A DNA stretch of 47,493 nt from positions 1-47,493 of the forward strand of contig JAKEFB010000080.1 in NCBI GenBank assembly GCA_022616275.1, given 5' to 3'. This stretch comes from Chloroflexota bacterium. GTDB taxonomy: Bacteria > Chloroflexota > Anaerolineae > Promineifilales > Promineifilaceae. The notes beneath the pieces are model-generated. The model worked only from the letters and a program-made list of their open reading frames with translations, did no database searches and was not told the origin of the DNA. The position numbers and the translations under genes were made by a program. Every line of letters begins with the position of its first letter. The first letter of the stretch is position 1. Positions 35,172 through 43,938 of the stretch are shown here, in pieces.

Positions 35172-35249
35172 GGTCTCTAGCAGAGACCGGCCACAATTAG
35201 AGAAACCAGGTTCAGAGGTGACTGTCACTTGCGGAAGTGACAGTCACCT
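35172..35249. repeat. Two hairpins, including the AGGTGACTGTCACTT palindrome
   Basis: A 7-bp stem GGTCTCT / AGAGACC (35172-35178, 35182-35188) is followed by a perfect 15-bp stem. Its arms are AGGTGACTGTCACTT (35216-35230) and the complement (35235-35249), with loop GCGG. Related AGGTGAC/GTCACTT sequences occur at 39585-39672. It lies in the leader region of the DUF151 gene. Confidence 0.7.
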
Positions 35250-35367
35250 GACGTACTAAGCAGTTACTAACAATTTATGATTGTAATCGAAAATCACAAA
35301 TCGCAAACCATTTACAGAGCGATTTTAGCATAAAAAGGCAAAAGCTTCATGTGAAATTTGGTCTATC

Positions 35368-37182
35368 TTAACGGGCCAAAATCCAGGCCTGGTTATCCAA
35401 AACCAGCCGGAGTTGGAAAAGGTTCGCCTGGCCGGGACGGAGTACCGCCACGGTGGCTTCGTCGCCCACCAGCTCCACTTGCTGCACCTCGTAGCCCAGG
35501 TTGGTGGCCGTCTGGACAATAGCCAGGTAGTTGTTGGCCAGGGGGTCCAGGAAAGCGCCGTTGTTGTCTATCACCCGCGACACGCTATCCAGCAGGACGG
35601 TCGCCCGGTTATAGTCGCCGGCATTCAGCGCCGCGTCGGCCGCCTGAAGCATCGTCTCCAGGGTAATGTGCCTGACCGACTCCGGGTGGCGGGTAAACTC
35701 GGCCGTCAGGCCCCGTTGTTCCAGCTCCTCGGCCGGAGGCAGCCAGGCCCGCAGGTAATAGGCGGCCGGGTCGTAAACGTTCTGGTAACGGCGCACCACG
35801 TCGTAAAAGTGAATGGTGGTTCGCAGGTCGGTGATGGCCATGCGGTCACGGGGCAGGCCGGCCAGGTAGACCATCCACTCCGCCTCAACCTGGGCCAGCG
35901 TTTTGTTAAAGTGGATCTGTAAATTGATGTCCACAGCCTGGTGCAAGGTCGGGGCGTCACTGGCGGTCACGTCGACGTAGAAGGGGCGGACCCTTTCCCA
36001 GCCGTAGGTGTTGACCAGGAAGCTGACAAAGCCGGCCGCTTCCAGGTAACTGATTTCGTGCTGGGCCGGGTAAAAGTTATCAATCAACTGCTCCAGGGGA
36101 ATGTACAGGCCACTCTCCACCAGGGCGGCCGTCCGCTGGTCTACGTTCTCCTGCTTATAGTGGCCGCCGGTGGCCCACACGGCCACACCCTCGGCCAGGA
36201 ACACCACCCGGTTGGGGGCAAACTGGTGGTCTAGCAGGTGAACGGCCTCGTGGACCAGCACTTCGTATAATCCACCACCAGCATAGTCCCGGTCCAGGTA
36301 GGAAATAACCATCGAACCAGCGGCATAACCACCCTGGCCTATCACCCGGTCCACCAGGTAGACCTGGTAACGTTGCGCTGCCGGCTCGGCTAGCCGGGCG
36401 CTGGCCTCCTGAAAAGCGCCATCCACCAGGGCCAGCAACTGCTCCAGGTCACGGTGGGCAGTCGTGTTGCTAATCACGTGAACGGTGCAGCAGTTGTTGT
36501 CGGCCGTTAGCCAGGTGGCTTCGACTTCGGCCGGCGGCCGCGCTTCCGGCGCCTCAATGGTCAGGGTAAAGTCCACCCGGTTGTTATTCGGGTTTTCGTC
36601 GCCAACGTAAACGAGGTTGCCAGGGTCCAGGAGGACACTAACCATGTGCGGGCCGGCCTGGCCGGTCGTATTCCAGGCCCATGGGAACAGGCTACCCACG
36701 TCGCCGCCCAGCGTCCGCCAGTTCAGGTTGCCGCTGGCCACCTGGTTGCCGTCCACCAGGAGCTGCACGGTGACGGCGTCCGGGGCCAACCCGTTGGGGA
36801 GGTAGGGCATGACCTGGAAGGAAACTGGTTCTCCGGCGTAGACGGCCGGCGCCGGGTAGACGAGGACATCCCTGACGGCCAGCGACAGGTCACTCAGCAG
36901 CGGCGTGGGGACAGGCGTGTTGGTCTGGGTCGGCCGAGCCGTCGGCGACTCGGCCGGCGTGGCCGAGGCCGGAACGGCCGAGGGTGTGGGAATGGCCGTA
37001 GTCGCCGCCAGGCTGGGCGACGGGGTCGGGCTGGCGCTGGGAACAACGGCCACCGGGGTGAGGACGGCCGCTGTTGGTTGGCCGGATAGAAAGCCACAGG
37101 CCAGCGAGATCAAGAGGAGGGGAACCAATAAAAGCCAGAGGCGGTTGGCAACAAAGAAACCCTTATGGTGCAGCAAACTCAT
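35368..37182 (-). CDS. Zinc metalloprotease-like lipoprotein (HEAVH)
   Basis: 604 residues from MSLLHHKGFFVANRLWLLLV. A lipoprotein signal with lipobox SLAC leads to a Pro/Ser/Thr tether (about 45-100). A CARDB-like beta domain follows (about 100-215; VQLLVDGNQVASGNLNWRTL). The peptidase-MA-like core has HEAVH (His 311, Glu 312, His 315) and a downstream Glu in FLAEGVAVWATGG, the pattern of gluzincin-type zinc proteases. The C-terminal part holds short helical repeats (ADAALNAGDYNRATVLLDSV). It probably acts outside the membrane on proteins; the substrate is unknown. Confidence 0.83.
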   Translation of the reverse strand: MSLLHHKGFFVANRLWLLLVPLLLISLACGFLSGQPTAAVLTPVAVVPSASPTPSPSLAATTAIPTPSAVPASATPAESPTARPTQTNTPVPTPLLSDLSLAVRDVLVYPAPAVYAGEPVSFQVMPYLPNGLAPDAVTVQLLVDGNQVASGNLNWRTLGGDVGSLFPWAWNTTGQAGPHMVSVLLDPGNLVYVGDENPNNNRVDFTLTIEAPEARPPAEVEATWLTADNNCCTVHVISNTTAHRDLEQLLALVDGAFQEASARLAEPAAQRYQVYLVDRVIGQGGYAAGSMVISYLDRDYAGGGLYEVLVHEAVHLLDHQFAPNRVVFLAEGVAVWATGGHYKQENVDQRTAALVESGLYIPLEQLIDNFYPAQHEISYLEAAGFVSFLVNTYGWERVRPFYVDVTASDAPTLHQAVDINLQIHFNKTLAQVEAEWMVYLAGLPRDRMAITDLRTTIHFYDVVRRYQNVYDPAAYYLRAWLPPAEELEQRGLTAEFTRHPESVRHITLETMLQAADAALNAGDYNRATVLLDSVSRVIDNNGAFLDPLANNYLAIVQTATNLGYEVQQVELVGDEATVAVLRPGQANLFQLRLVLDNQAWILAR

Positions 37183-37280
37183 ACTTCCACTTCTTATCAA
37201 GCCAGGCAAAAGCCCGGAGTTTCACATCCTACCCCTAAAACATACACCCTAAAAATTGGAAAGGATATGGCCTTTGTTGG

Positions 37281-38369
37281 CTACCTCCGCCTGAAGAGTC
37301 CCTGGAAGAAGGTGAGGATAAATTTCCAGTAGGGGTAAAGGCGCTCAAGGAGAGGCCAACGGCGTGGCGGCGCCCCGGCCGGCGGCGGGAGTTCGGGCAA
37401 CAACTGGCCCGGAAAGCGGATTTTCAGGTGGCTGACCACGGCAGTAATGTCGTGGGCCAGGGCAAACTCAGGCGAAGGCCCTGTTTCGCCGGCAAAATGG
37501 AGGCCCACCGCTTTGCCGCTGGCCTCGTCCACCCAAATGGAGCCGGAATCACCGCCAATGCTGATTTCGCCGGGCGGCGCCCCCGGCCGGGGGACCATGC
37601 GAAACACGTCTTGCAACTGGCGGGTACCGGCCGCCCCGTAGGAAAGCTGGGTGGTCATTTTAACGCCGTCAATGAAGCCTTCGGTGTAGCCGGTGCTGCG
37701 GCCACTTTTCCAGACCATCATGCCCAGGCGGGGGCTGGTGATGTCCTCAATCGGCCGGCCTTCGACGGTTGTGCTCCGCACCGGGCGCACTCCGGTCAGG
37801 CGGGCCACGGCCGCGTCGTAGGGCCCCAGCACCCAGCGGCTCAACTCGGCAATGACGTTATCCTCGCCGGCGCCGCCGTCTATGGAGCCGGGCTGCCAAC
37901 TGGCCAGGGAGATCTGCGCCTCCGGGCTGCCGGCCAGCACGTGCCAGTTGCTCAGAATCATTTCGCTGCCGCTCTCCAGGTCGAATACTTTGGCCCCCAG
38001 CGTGCCGGCCGTGGTGAAGGAACAGCCCACACTGACGCCCAGGGGGATGTCGTCGAAACGAACCCCCCGGCCTTCAAAGGCTGCCTCCAGTTGGGTTTCC
38101 AGGCCCAGTTGCGGCACGTAGGTGGCCTCAATGACGTCTACCGGGATGCCGTTGACCGCTTCGGGGAAGCGTTCTTCCGGGCTTAGCTCGGCCAGTGGTT
38201 TCTTTTGGGCCACGTGGACGCGGATAGACAACTGGTTTGTCATCTGGCCGTCTGTCCACTTGAAGCCCAGGTCTACGGCCGTCACCCCCGGCCGCTGCAG
38301 CCACGCTTCACGGATTGATTCCAGGGCCTGCTCCGCCTGGACCATTGCTTCCGGCATAAAAGCTGACAT
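37281..38369 (-). CDS. Trypsin-like serine protease domain protein
   Basis: 362 residues from MSAFMPEAMVQAEQ, chosen for GGAGGT five bases before the ATG. No signal peptide is visible, so it may be cytoplasmic or exported by another route. The chymotrypsin-fold triad is readable: His 143 (ILSNWHVLAG), Asp 185 (GPYDAAVARL) and Ser 275 (IGGDSGSIWVD). The N-terminal 100 residues (TNQLSIRVHVAQKKPL, NGIPVDVIEATY) match the leader seen in bacterial trypsin-like proteins of the Nal1-like group. The C-terminus ends in an aromatic, basic tail (YPYWKFILTFFQGLFRRR) that could lie on the membrane. It starts 2 bases after the galE stop, so the two form an operon. Confidence 0.85.
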   Translation of the reverse strand: MSAFMPEAMVQAEQALESIREAWLQRPGVTAVDLGFKWTDGQMTNQLSIRVHVAQKKPLAELSPEERFPEAVNGIPVDVIEATYVPQLGLETQLEAAFEGRGVRFDDIPLGVSVGCSFTTAGTLGAKVFDLESGSEMILSNWHVLAGSPEAQISLASWQPGSIDGGAGEDNVIAELSRWVLGPYDAAVARLTGVRPVRSTTVEGRPIEDITSPRLGMMVWKSGRSTGYTEGFIDGVKMTTQLSYGAAGTRQLQDVFRMVPRPGAPPGEISIGGDSGSIWVDEASGKAVGLHFAGETGPSPEFALAHDITAVVSHLKIRFPGQLLPELPPPAGAPPRRWPLLERLYPYWKFILTFFQGLFRRR

Positions 38370-38371
38370 GG

Positions 38372-39367
38372 CTAACCTCCATATCCGTGGGGATGAGCGC
38401 GGTGCCATTCCCAGGCGGAGGCAATAATGCTCTCCAGCTCCGGGTAGCGGGGCGTCCACCCCAGTTCTCGTTGAATCTTTTCACTGCTGGCCACCAATAC
38501 GGCCGCATCACCCGGCCGGCGGGGCGCGATGATGGCAGGGATGGGATGGCCGGTGACGCGACGGGCTGTTTCCACTACTTCCTTATTTGAATAACCATGC
38601 CCATTACCACAATTATACACCCGCTGGCCCATATTTTCATCCTGGAGCGCTGCCAGGGCCAGAACGTGAGCCTGGGCCAGGTCGTCAACGTGAATGTAGT
38701 CGCGAATGTTCGTGCCGTCCGGGGTGGGGTAGTCGTCGCCAAAGATGGCCATCTGTTCCCGCCGGCCCAGGGCTACCTGCAGCAGCAGGGGGATGAGGTG
38801 GGTTTCCGGCCGGTGGTCTTCACCGCGTATCTGGCCGTCCAGGCGAGAAGCGCCGCTGGCGTTAAAGTAGCGCAAGACGCAGTTCCGCAGCCCATATAAC
38901 TGGCCATACCAGGCCAGCGCCTCCTCGACCATCCGCTTCGTCTGGCCATAAACGTTGGCCGGCCGGATAGGGTCTTCTTCGACCAGCCGGCCGGACTCCT
39001 TGCCGGCGTAGACGGCCGCCGTGCTACTGAAGACGAACTGGCGCACCCCATGGGCCACGGCCGCGTCAATCAGGGTAATCGAGCGGCCGGTGTTGTTCTC
39101 AAAATAGGTGGCCGGCGCTTTCATGGATTCCCCAGCCTCGATGAGGGCGGCAAAATGGACCACTGCCTCGAAGCCACCGGCCAGCGCCTCGTCCAGCCTG
39201 GCCCGGTCGCCAATATCCCCTTCAATGAACCGGGCGCCGGCTGGCACGGCCGCCCGGTGGCCACGACTCAGGTTGTCGTAAACCGTCACCTCGTGCCCGG
39301 CCGCCAGCAGGTGAGCCACCGTGGCCGAGCCAATGTACCCCGCTCCCCCGGTAACAAATACCTTCAA
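38372..39367 (-). CDS. galE: UDP-glucose 4-epimerase
   Basis: 331 residues with a TTG start, supported by GGAGGT five bases upstream. It interconverts UDP-glucose and UDP-galactose using bound NAD. Visible: the nucleotide motif VTGGAGYIGSATV at residues 4-16, HFAALIEAGES, the catalytic region SSTAAVY, YGQTKRMVEE (Y-x3-K), RYFNASGAS, and IRDYIHVDDLAQAHVLAL. Full family length. UDP-glucose is also the substrate of the glucan synthase at the other end of the window, but the genes are 28 kb apart. A serine protease gene follows directly. Confidence 0.93.
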   Translation of the reverse strand: MKVFVTGGAGYIGSATVAHLLAAGHEVTVYDNLSRGHRAAVPAGARFIEGDIGDRARLDEALAGGFEAVVHFAALIEAGESMKAPATYFENNTGRSITLIDAAVAHGVRQFVFSSTAAVYAGKESGRLVEEDPIRPANVYGQTKRMVEEALAWYGQLYGLRNCVLRYFNASGASRLDGQIRGEDHRPETHLIPLLLQVALGRREQMAIFGDDYPTPDGTNIRDYIHVDDLAQAHVLALAALQDENMGQRVYNCGNGHGYSNKEVVETARRVTGHPIPAIIAPRRPGDAAVLVASSEKIQRELGWTPRYPELESIIASAWEWHRAHPHGYGG

Positions 39368-39404
39368 CGTTCACCTCCGAAAGAAAGTGATGGATGAGTG
39401 ATGA

Positions 39405-39487
39405 GGACTGAGTTTGCAAGTCTGCGAGTCTGCGAGTTAGTCGTTCACCTGCTACTCGCATACACGCCCACTCGCATACTTGCCCCT
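39405..39487. repeat. GCGAGT/ACTCGC inverted repeat, copy 2
   Basis: GAGGACTGAG, GCAAGTCTGCGAGTCTGCGAG, a spacer GTCGTTCACCTGC, then TACTCGCATACACGCCCACT and CGCATACTTGCC. The spacer and right arm match copy 1 at nearly every position, so this is a true repeat family and not just similar low-complexity DNA. Confidence 0.8.
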
Positions 39488-39584
39488 GTTATATGCCAAT
39501 CCCCGGTGGCCGGCAACGGGTGGCGGCCGGCCGTAGGCCAGTCGTAGCCGGGTTAACGTGAAGCAGTAGAAAAAAGATGGTCCC

Positions 39585-39672
39585 AGAGGTGACAGCCACT
39601 TGAAAACTAGCTTTTAGTGGCAGCTACCTCTGGTCAAAAGTGACAGGCTCTGCTTTGCAAAGCTCAGTCACC
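39585..39672. repeat. AGGTGAC-type hairpins, second locus
   Basis: Imperfect arms AGAGGTGACAGCCACT (39585-39600) and AGTGGCAGCTACCTCT (39616-39631). A second stem is built from AAGTGACAGGCTCTGC and GCAAAGCTCAGTCACCT-type bases, ending at 39672. Related to the perfect palindrome at 35216-35249. Confidence 0.6.
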
Positions 39673-39879
39673 TGAACAGTTACCTTTTTTCTGGATCGAG
39701 GTAAGAAATCTGGCAAAAGCGGGATATTAATATATAGAGGGGTAAGCCCGGGAGTGGGGAGCCAAAGAAAGGGGGGAGCCAAGTGGGGAGTAGCGTGCTG
39801 CGGCGCGCTATCTCAGGGGGAGCTTATTTGGAAAGGGAGGCGCCTGGGGACCTCCCTTTCCACTTTTTTGAAAACTCGC

Positions 39880-39930
39880 AAACCCCGCAGGTTTCCGAGG
39901 GCACGCTTCGTGCCCCAACCTGCGGGGTTT
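39880..39930. repeat. CCCCGCAGGTT palindrome, copy 2
   Basis: Outer 14-bp perfect arms (39880-39893, 39917-39930; AAACCCCGCAGGTT) and an inner 7-bp stem GGGCACG / CGTGCCC (39899-39905, 39909-39915) with loop CTT. The unpaired TCCGA between the stems shows that the middle varies while the outer arms are kept. Confidence 0.85.
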
Positions 39931-40101
39931 GTGCCACCCCAAATTGGAATGCGCCCCTGATATTCCCTTGCCCGGAAGCAAAGATTGAGAGATGATAAGG
40001 GCTGCCTGACCCATTGTTCCCACTTTCAAAACGATTTGTTCGTTGAGGCTTACCAGCCCTGGATTGAAACTCTCGTAAAGAGAACAGGAGTTACAAAAAC
40101 C

Positions 40102-41337
<1,236 letters not shown>

Positions 41338-41344
41338 CTGCGCC

Positions 41345-41391
41345 AAACCCCGCAGGTTGGAGCACGCTTCGTGCTCCAACCTGCGGGGTTT
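41345..41391. terminator. CCCCGCAGGTT palindrome, copy 3, after icd
   Basis: A perfect 22-bp stem (41345-41366 with 41370-41391) and a CTT loop. The outer part is AAACCCCGCAGGTT, as in copies 1 and 2, and the inner part GGAGCACG pairs with CGTGCTCC. It begins 7 bases after the icd stop and would stop or protect the transcript end. Only TTTT follows, so rho-independent termination would be modest. Confidence 0.7.
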
Positions 41392-41414
41392 TCCGACGCC
41401 GTGCATCTGTGGGC

Positions 41415-42233
41415 ATGGCCAATGAACCCCTTAAACTCCTGACCATTGCCGGCTCCGACAGCGGCGGAGCGGCCGGCTTGCAGTGTGACCTGAAGACCTT
41501 TACGGCCTTAAACGCCTACGGCATGAGCGTGGTGACGGCCGTTACTGCCCAAAACAGCCTGGCGGTGGCGGCCGTGTACTATTTACCAGCCGATTTCGTG
41601 GCCGCCCAACTGCTGGCTGTGCTGTCCGATTACGGCGCGGCTGCGGCCAAGACCGGCTTTATTGGCCGGGTAGACATCGTCGAGGCCATTGCCGCCACGC
41701 TGGCGGCGCACCCCATCCGCCGCCTGGTGGTGGACCCGGTGCTGGTCAATCATCGGGGGGAACCCATGTTTACCCCGGCCGTCGTCCAGGCTTACCAGGA
41801 GCGGCTGCTGCCGCTGGCCACGCTGGTCACGCCCAATCGCCGGGAGGCGGCCTTGCTGGCCGGCCGGCCGGTAGAGGCCGTCACGACGATTCGCGAGATG
41901 GCCGGCGCGGCCCAAGCCATCTACGCCTGCGGCCCCGGCGCTGTCCTGGTCAAGGGCGGCCGGGACGGGGAGGAGATGGCGGACGTGCTCTACGACGGCC
42001 GGACGCTGGCCACCTTCCGCAGCCCCCGGGTGGACACCGACAATCTGCACGGCAGCGGCGACACTCTCTCGGCGGCGGTGTGCGTCTTCCTGGCCCAGGG
42101 GCTGCCGCTGGCAGAAGCTGTCCGCCACGCCCACCACTTTACGGCCGGGGCCATTCGCGGCGGCGCTGCCTGGCGCCTGGGCGCCGGCCACGGCCCGATC
42201 AGTGTATGGGGAGGACTGAGGACTGAGGACTGA
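41415..42233 (+). CDS. thiD: Hydroxymethylpyrimidine/phosphomethylpyrimidine kinase
   Basis: 272 residues from MANEPLKLLTIAGSDSGG; a GTG two codons earlier is an equal alternative and no good Shine-Dalgarno is seen. ThiD phosphorylates HMP twice on the way to thiamine diphosphate. Signatures: TIAGSDSGGAAGLQCDLKTF, VVTAVTAQNS, AKTGFIG, VVDPVLVNHRG, VLVKGG and the C-terminal HGSGDTLSAAVCVFLA with the catalytic Asp. The last residues (GGLRTED) and the stop are encoded by a GAGGACTGA repeat, so the original C-terminus may have been replaced. No other thiamine gene is nearby and no TPP riboswitch was recognised. Confidence 0.92.
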   Translation: MANEPLKLLTIAGSDSGGAAGLQCDLKTFTALNAYGMSVVTAVTAQNSLAVAAVYYLPADFVAAQLLAVLSDYGAAAAKTGFIGRVDIVEAIAATLAAHPIRRLVVDPVLVNHRGEPMFTPAVVQAYQERLLPLATLVTPNRREAALLAGRPVEAVTTIREMAGAAQAIYACGPGAVLVKGGRDGEEMADVLYDGRTLATFRSPRVDTDNLHGSGDTLSAAVCVFLAQGLPLAEAVRHAHHFTAGAIRGGAAWRLGAGHGPISVWGGLRTED

Positions 42234-42295
42234 GTCTGCGAGTGAGCAAGTGACTCGCATACTCGCACACTCGCAGACTTGCAAACTTGCCACTT
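42219..42295. repeat. GCGAGT/ACTCGC inverted repeat, copy 3
   Basis: GAGGACTGA tandem units, then GAGTCTGCGAGTGAGCAAG and TGACTCGCATACTCGCACAC followed by TCGCAGACTTGC. It overlaps the thiD stop. Its right end provides the TTGCCA that serves as the -35 box of the downstream regulator. Confidence 0.75.
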
Positions 42296-42315
42296 CCCCA
42301 TACCCCTGCTATTCT
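42287..42315 (+). promoter_or_regulatory. Promoter of the GbsR-type regulator
   Basis: TTGCCA (42287-42292), 17 bases, TATTCT (42310-42315). Transcription would start near 42322, inside the palindrome at 42320-42337. Confidence 0.45.
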
Positions 42316-42319
42316 TTGC

Positions 42320-42337
42320 ATTCAAAACGTTCTGAAT
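42320..42337. promoter_or_regulatory. Candidate operator palindrome
   Basis: ATTCAAAACGTTCTGAAT, an 18-bp palindrome with a single mismatched pair (positions 6 and 13). It covers the predicted transcription start and lies 13 bases before the ATG of a winged-helix regulator, a typical place for autorepression. Confidence 0.5.
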
Positions 42338-42350
42338 ACAGGGGATTTTT

Positions 42351-42887
42351 ATGGACAAGAACTTAGAGGCCGTTCAAGACAGCACGGTGGCAGGGCTCGG
42401 CCGGCTGGCTGGATTTTTTGGTTTTAGCGAACTCATGGGCCGCCTGTACGGCATGTTGCTGCTCAGCCCTGGGCCGCTTTCGTTGGATGACCTGGCCGAA
42501 GGGCTGGAAATCAGCAAGGGCTCGGTCAGCATGAACATGCGCTCCCTGGAACGGTGGGGCATGGCCAAGGAGGTCTGGGTCCGGGGCGAGCGCAAGAAGT
42601 ATTACATGGCCGAATCGGACTTCTGGAAGGTGATTCGTAACGTGCTCAGCGGCCGGGAAATGCGAGAGGTACAACTGGCCTTGCAGGTGTTGGGGGAAAG
42701 CGTCGAGAAACTGAAGGCCGTGGAAAATGAGCTGCCGGCCGACGAACAAAAGCGGGCCGCCTACGTCCTGGAGCGGATTGCCGACCTGCGCTCTTTCTTC
42801 CAGTTTGCCCAGATGGCCCTGGAAACGTTGCTGGCCTCAAATGAAGCAATTGACTTTGAGGGAGTTACCAGGATTGAAATTGGGTAG
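42351..42887 (+). CDS. GbsR/MarR-type winged-helix transcriptional regulator
   Basis: 178 residues, with AGGGGA before the ATG. The winged helix spans about 28-100: GRLYGMLLLSPGPLSLDDLA, EGLEISKGSVSMNMRSLERW, GMAKEVWVRGERKKYYMAES. These follow the GbsR family closely; members sense osmoprotectants such as choline or glycine betaine, or control unrelated transport genes. The C-terminal helices (about 105-165) form the dimer or effector part. The palindrome overlapping its promoter suggests autoregulation. No transporter gene is adjacent, so the regulon is unknown. Confidence 0.88.
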   Translation: MDKNLEAVQDSTVAGLGRLAGFFGFSELMGRLYGMLLLSPGPLSLDDLAEGLEISKGSVSMNMRSLERWGMAKEVWVRGERKKYYMAESDFWKVIRNVLSGREMREVQLALQVLGESVEKLKAVENELPADEQKRAAYVLERIADLRSFFQFAQMALETLLASNEAIDFEGVTRIEIG

Positions 42888-42920
42888 AGAGTTTGCGAGT
42901 AGGCGAGTCTGCGAGTGGGG
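42888..42920 (+). repeat. GCGAGT repeat, left arm flanking the four-helix-bundle gene
   Basis: GAGTTTGCGAGTAGGCGAGT then CTGCGAGTGGGG, directly after the regulator's stop. Its complement (ACTCGC units) appears at 43391-43451 on the other side of the S23 gene. Confidence 0.75.
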
Positions 42921-42942
42921 TGGTTGAATAGAAGGAGGTATG

Positions 42943-43374
42943 ATGCAAGATGGCCTGAAGAGTTTTGAGGTCTGGGAAAAGTCGGTGCATCCAATTGTGC
43001 GGAATAACCCGCTATGGCAATTTCAGGTTTATCCTAAGGCGCTTTTTGCCTATGATCTGGCCTGGGAAGATTGCGAGCGGTTGCTGAAGGACGAACGGGG
43101 CAAGAAAGTTGCCGGCCAGCTTATTCGCAGTGTCGGCTCAATTAGCGCGAATATAGAGGAAGGTTACGGGCGCGGATACGGGCAAGATTATTCTTACCAC
43201 TTGCGTGTTGCGATGGGCGAGGCTCGTGAATCGTGCGGCTGGTATTGGCGGGGCCACCAACTTCTTTTGCCGGAAATCTTGGATCATCGTCTAAAATTGC
43301 TGAACGAGATTATCTCCATGTTAGCGCCCAATATTTCCCGGCAGCGCAGCTTCAAAAAGGACAACAGTCGCTAG
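42943..43374 (+). CDS. Four-helix-bundle protein (S23 / 23S rRNA intervening-sequence family)
   Basis: 143 residues. Two ATGs (42940, 42943) follow AAGGAGG; 42943 gives the better spacing. The family signature GQLIRSVGSISANIEEGYGR lies near 64-83, followed by YHLRVAMGEARESCGWYWRG and a final helix LKLLNEIISML. These small helical proteins are encoded in 23S rRNA intervening sequences and in many scattered chromosomal loci, and relatives serve as accessory proteins of diversity-generating retroelements. Their function is not settled. Its codon use (TTT, TAT, GAT, CAA) is less GC-biased than its neighbours, consistent with transfer. The gene is bracketed by inverted GCGAGT/ACTCGC repeats. Confidence 0.9.
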   Translation: MQDGLKSFEVWEKSVHPIVRNNPLWQFQVYPKALFAYDLAWEDCERLLKDERGKKVAGQLIRSVGSISANIEEGYGRGYGQDYSYHLRVAMGEARESCGWYWRGHQLLLPEILDHRLKLLNEIISMLAPNISRQRSFKKDNSR

Positions 43375-43390
43375 ACCCACACTTACAACC

Positions 43391-43451
43391 TTGCTCACCT
43401 GCAACCTTGCCTACTCGCCCACTCGCCAACTCGCAGACTCGCCAACTCGCC
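43391..43451 (-). repeat. ACTCGC repeat, right arm flanking the four-helix-bundle gene
   Basis: TTGCTCACCTGCAACCTTGC then CTACTCGCCCACTCGCCAAC and TCGCAGACTCGCCAACTCGC. It contains the CACCTGC spacer word of copies 1 and 2 and is the inverted counterpart of 42888-42920. It runs directly into the truncated NTPase sequence. Confidence 0.75.
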
Positions 43452-43843
43452 ACCGGGCCACGGCCGCCCGCCGGGCAGCCAGCGCCGACCTGGGGGTGGG
43501 GCTGGAGGGGGGTGTCAACCACGAACCGGCCGGGCTGGTCCTCACCGGCTGGGTAGTCGTGGTGGACAGTAATGGCCGTGAGGGTGTGGGTGGGGCCGGC
43601 CGCCTCCCCTTGCCGCCTTTGATCGCCCGGCGGGTGGCGGCCGGGGAGGAGTTGGGACCGCTAATGGATGAGCTGTTGAGCGAAGATAACGTCAAGCAGA
43701 AGGGGGGTGCGGTGGGGGCGCTGACGGCCGGGCTGGCGACGCGCGGCCAGGCTTTTGCCCTGGCGGTGGCCTACGCCCTGGCCCCCTTTGTTTCCCCTCA
43801 TTTTTACGGCGGCGGGCCGGCTGGTAAAAGTTCGAAAGTTTGA
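43452..43843 (+). pseudogene. Truncated YjjX-type (DUF84) inosine/xanthosine triphosphatase, N-terminal half missing
   Basis: The frame encodes the C-terminal part of a DUF84 NTPase: ADLGVGLEGGV, GWVVVVDSNGREGVGGAGRL, PLPPLIARRVAAGEELG, DNVKQKGGAVGALTAGLATR, FALAVAYALAPF. Whole family members are about 170-180 residues and begin with a VGSxNPxK nucleotide-binding strand that is absent here. Upstream, in the same frame, is only the ACTCGC repeat. A TTG-started frame from 43391 would simply translate the repeat. The gene is therefore a remnant, probably cut when the repeat/S23 unit arrived. Intact enzymes remove non-canonical purine nucleotides. Confidence 0.75.
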
Positions 43844-43886
43844 AGGTTAAACGTAAAAAGAACGCCTGTCATGCTATGCGGAAGAA

Positions 43887-43919
43887 AAAGGCGCGTTGCC
43901 TACCCGGCAACGCGCCTTT
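43887..43919. terminator. Strong hairpin between convergent genes
   Basis: A perfect 14-bp stem AAAGGCGCGTTGCC / GGCAACGCGCCTTT (43887-43900, 43906-43919) with loop TACCC. It has an A-run before and T's after the stem, so it can act in both directions for the remnant (+) and the BNR gene (-). Confidence 0.75.
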
Positions 43920-43938
43920 CCAAAGAGATGCTTAGACG

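Larger units (their letters stand above)
39368..40101. other. 734-base gap rich in hairpin repeats
   Basis: No gene. In order: a GCGAGT-family copy (39405-39487), AGGTGAC-type hairpins (39585-39672), an AT-rich patch (TATTAATATATAG near 39724) that could hold a promoter for icd, a G-rich stretch with a repeated GTGGGGAGCCAA, a 12-bp stem (39829-39840 with 39851-39862), and a CCCCGCAGGTT palindrome (39880-39930). The short open frames here translate these repeats. Confidence 0.6.

Noticed and set aside
39754-39960. Short plus-strand frames in the gap before icd.
   Set aside because: They translate G-rich repeats and the CCCCGCAGGTT palindrome and have no coding character.
39985-40101. Extended start of icd at 39985.
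   Set aside because: The extra 39 residues have no similarity to Icd N-termini; the ATG at 40102 gives the normal family start.
42943-43374. The four-helix-bundle gene as part of a diversity-generating retroelement.
   Set aside because: No reverse transcriptase and no template/variable repeat pair is present nearby.
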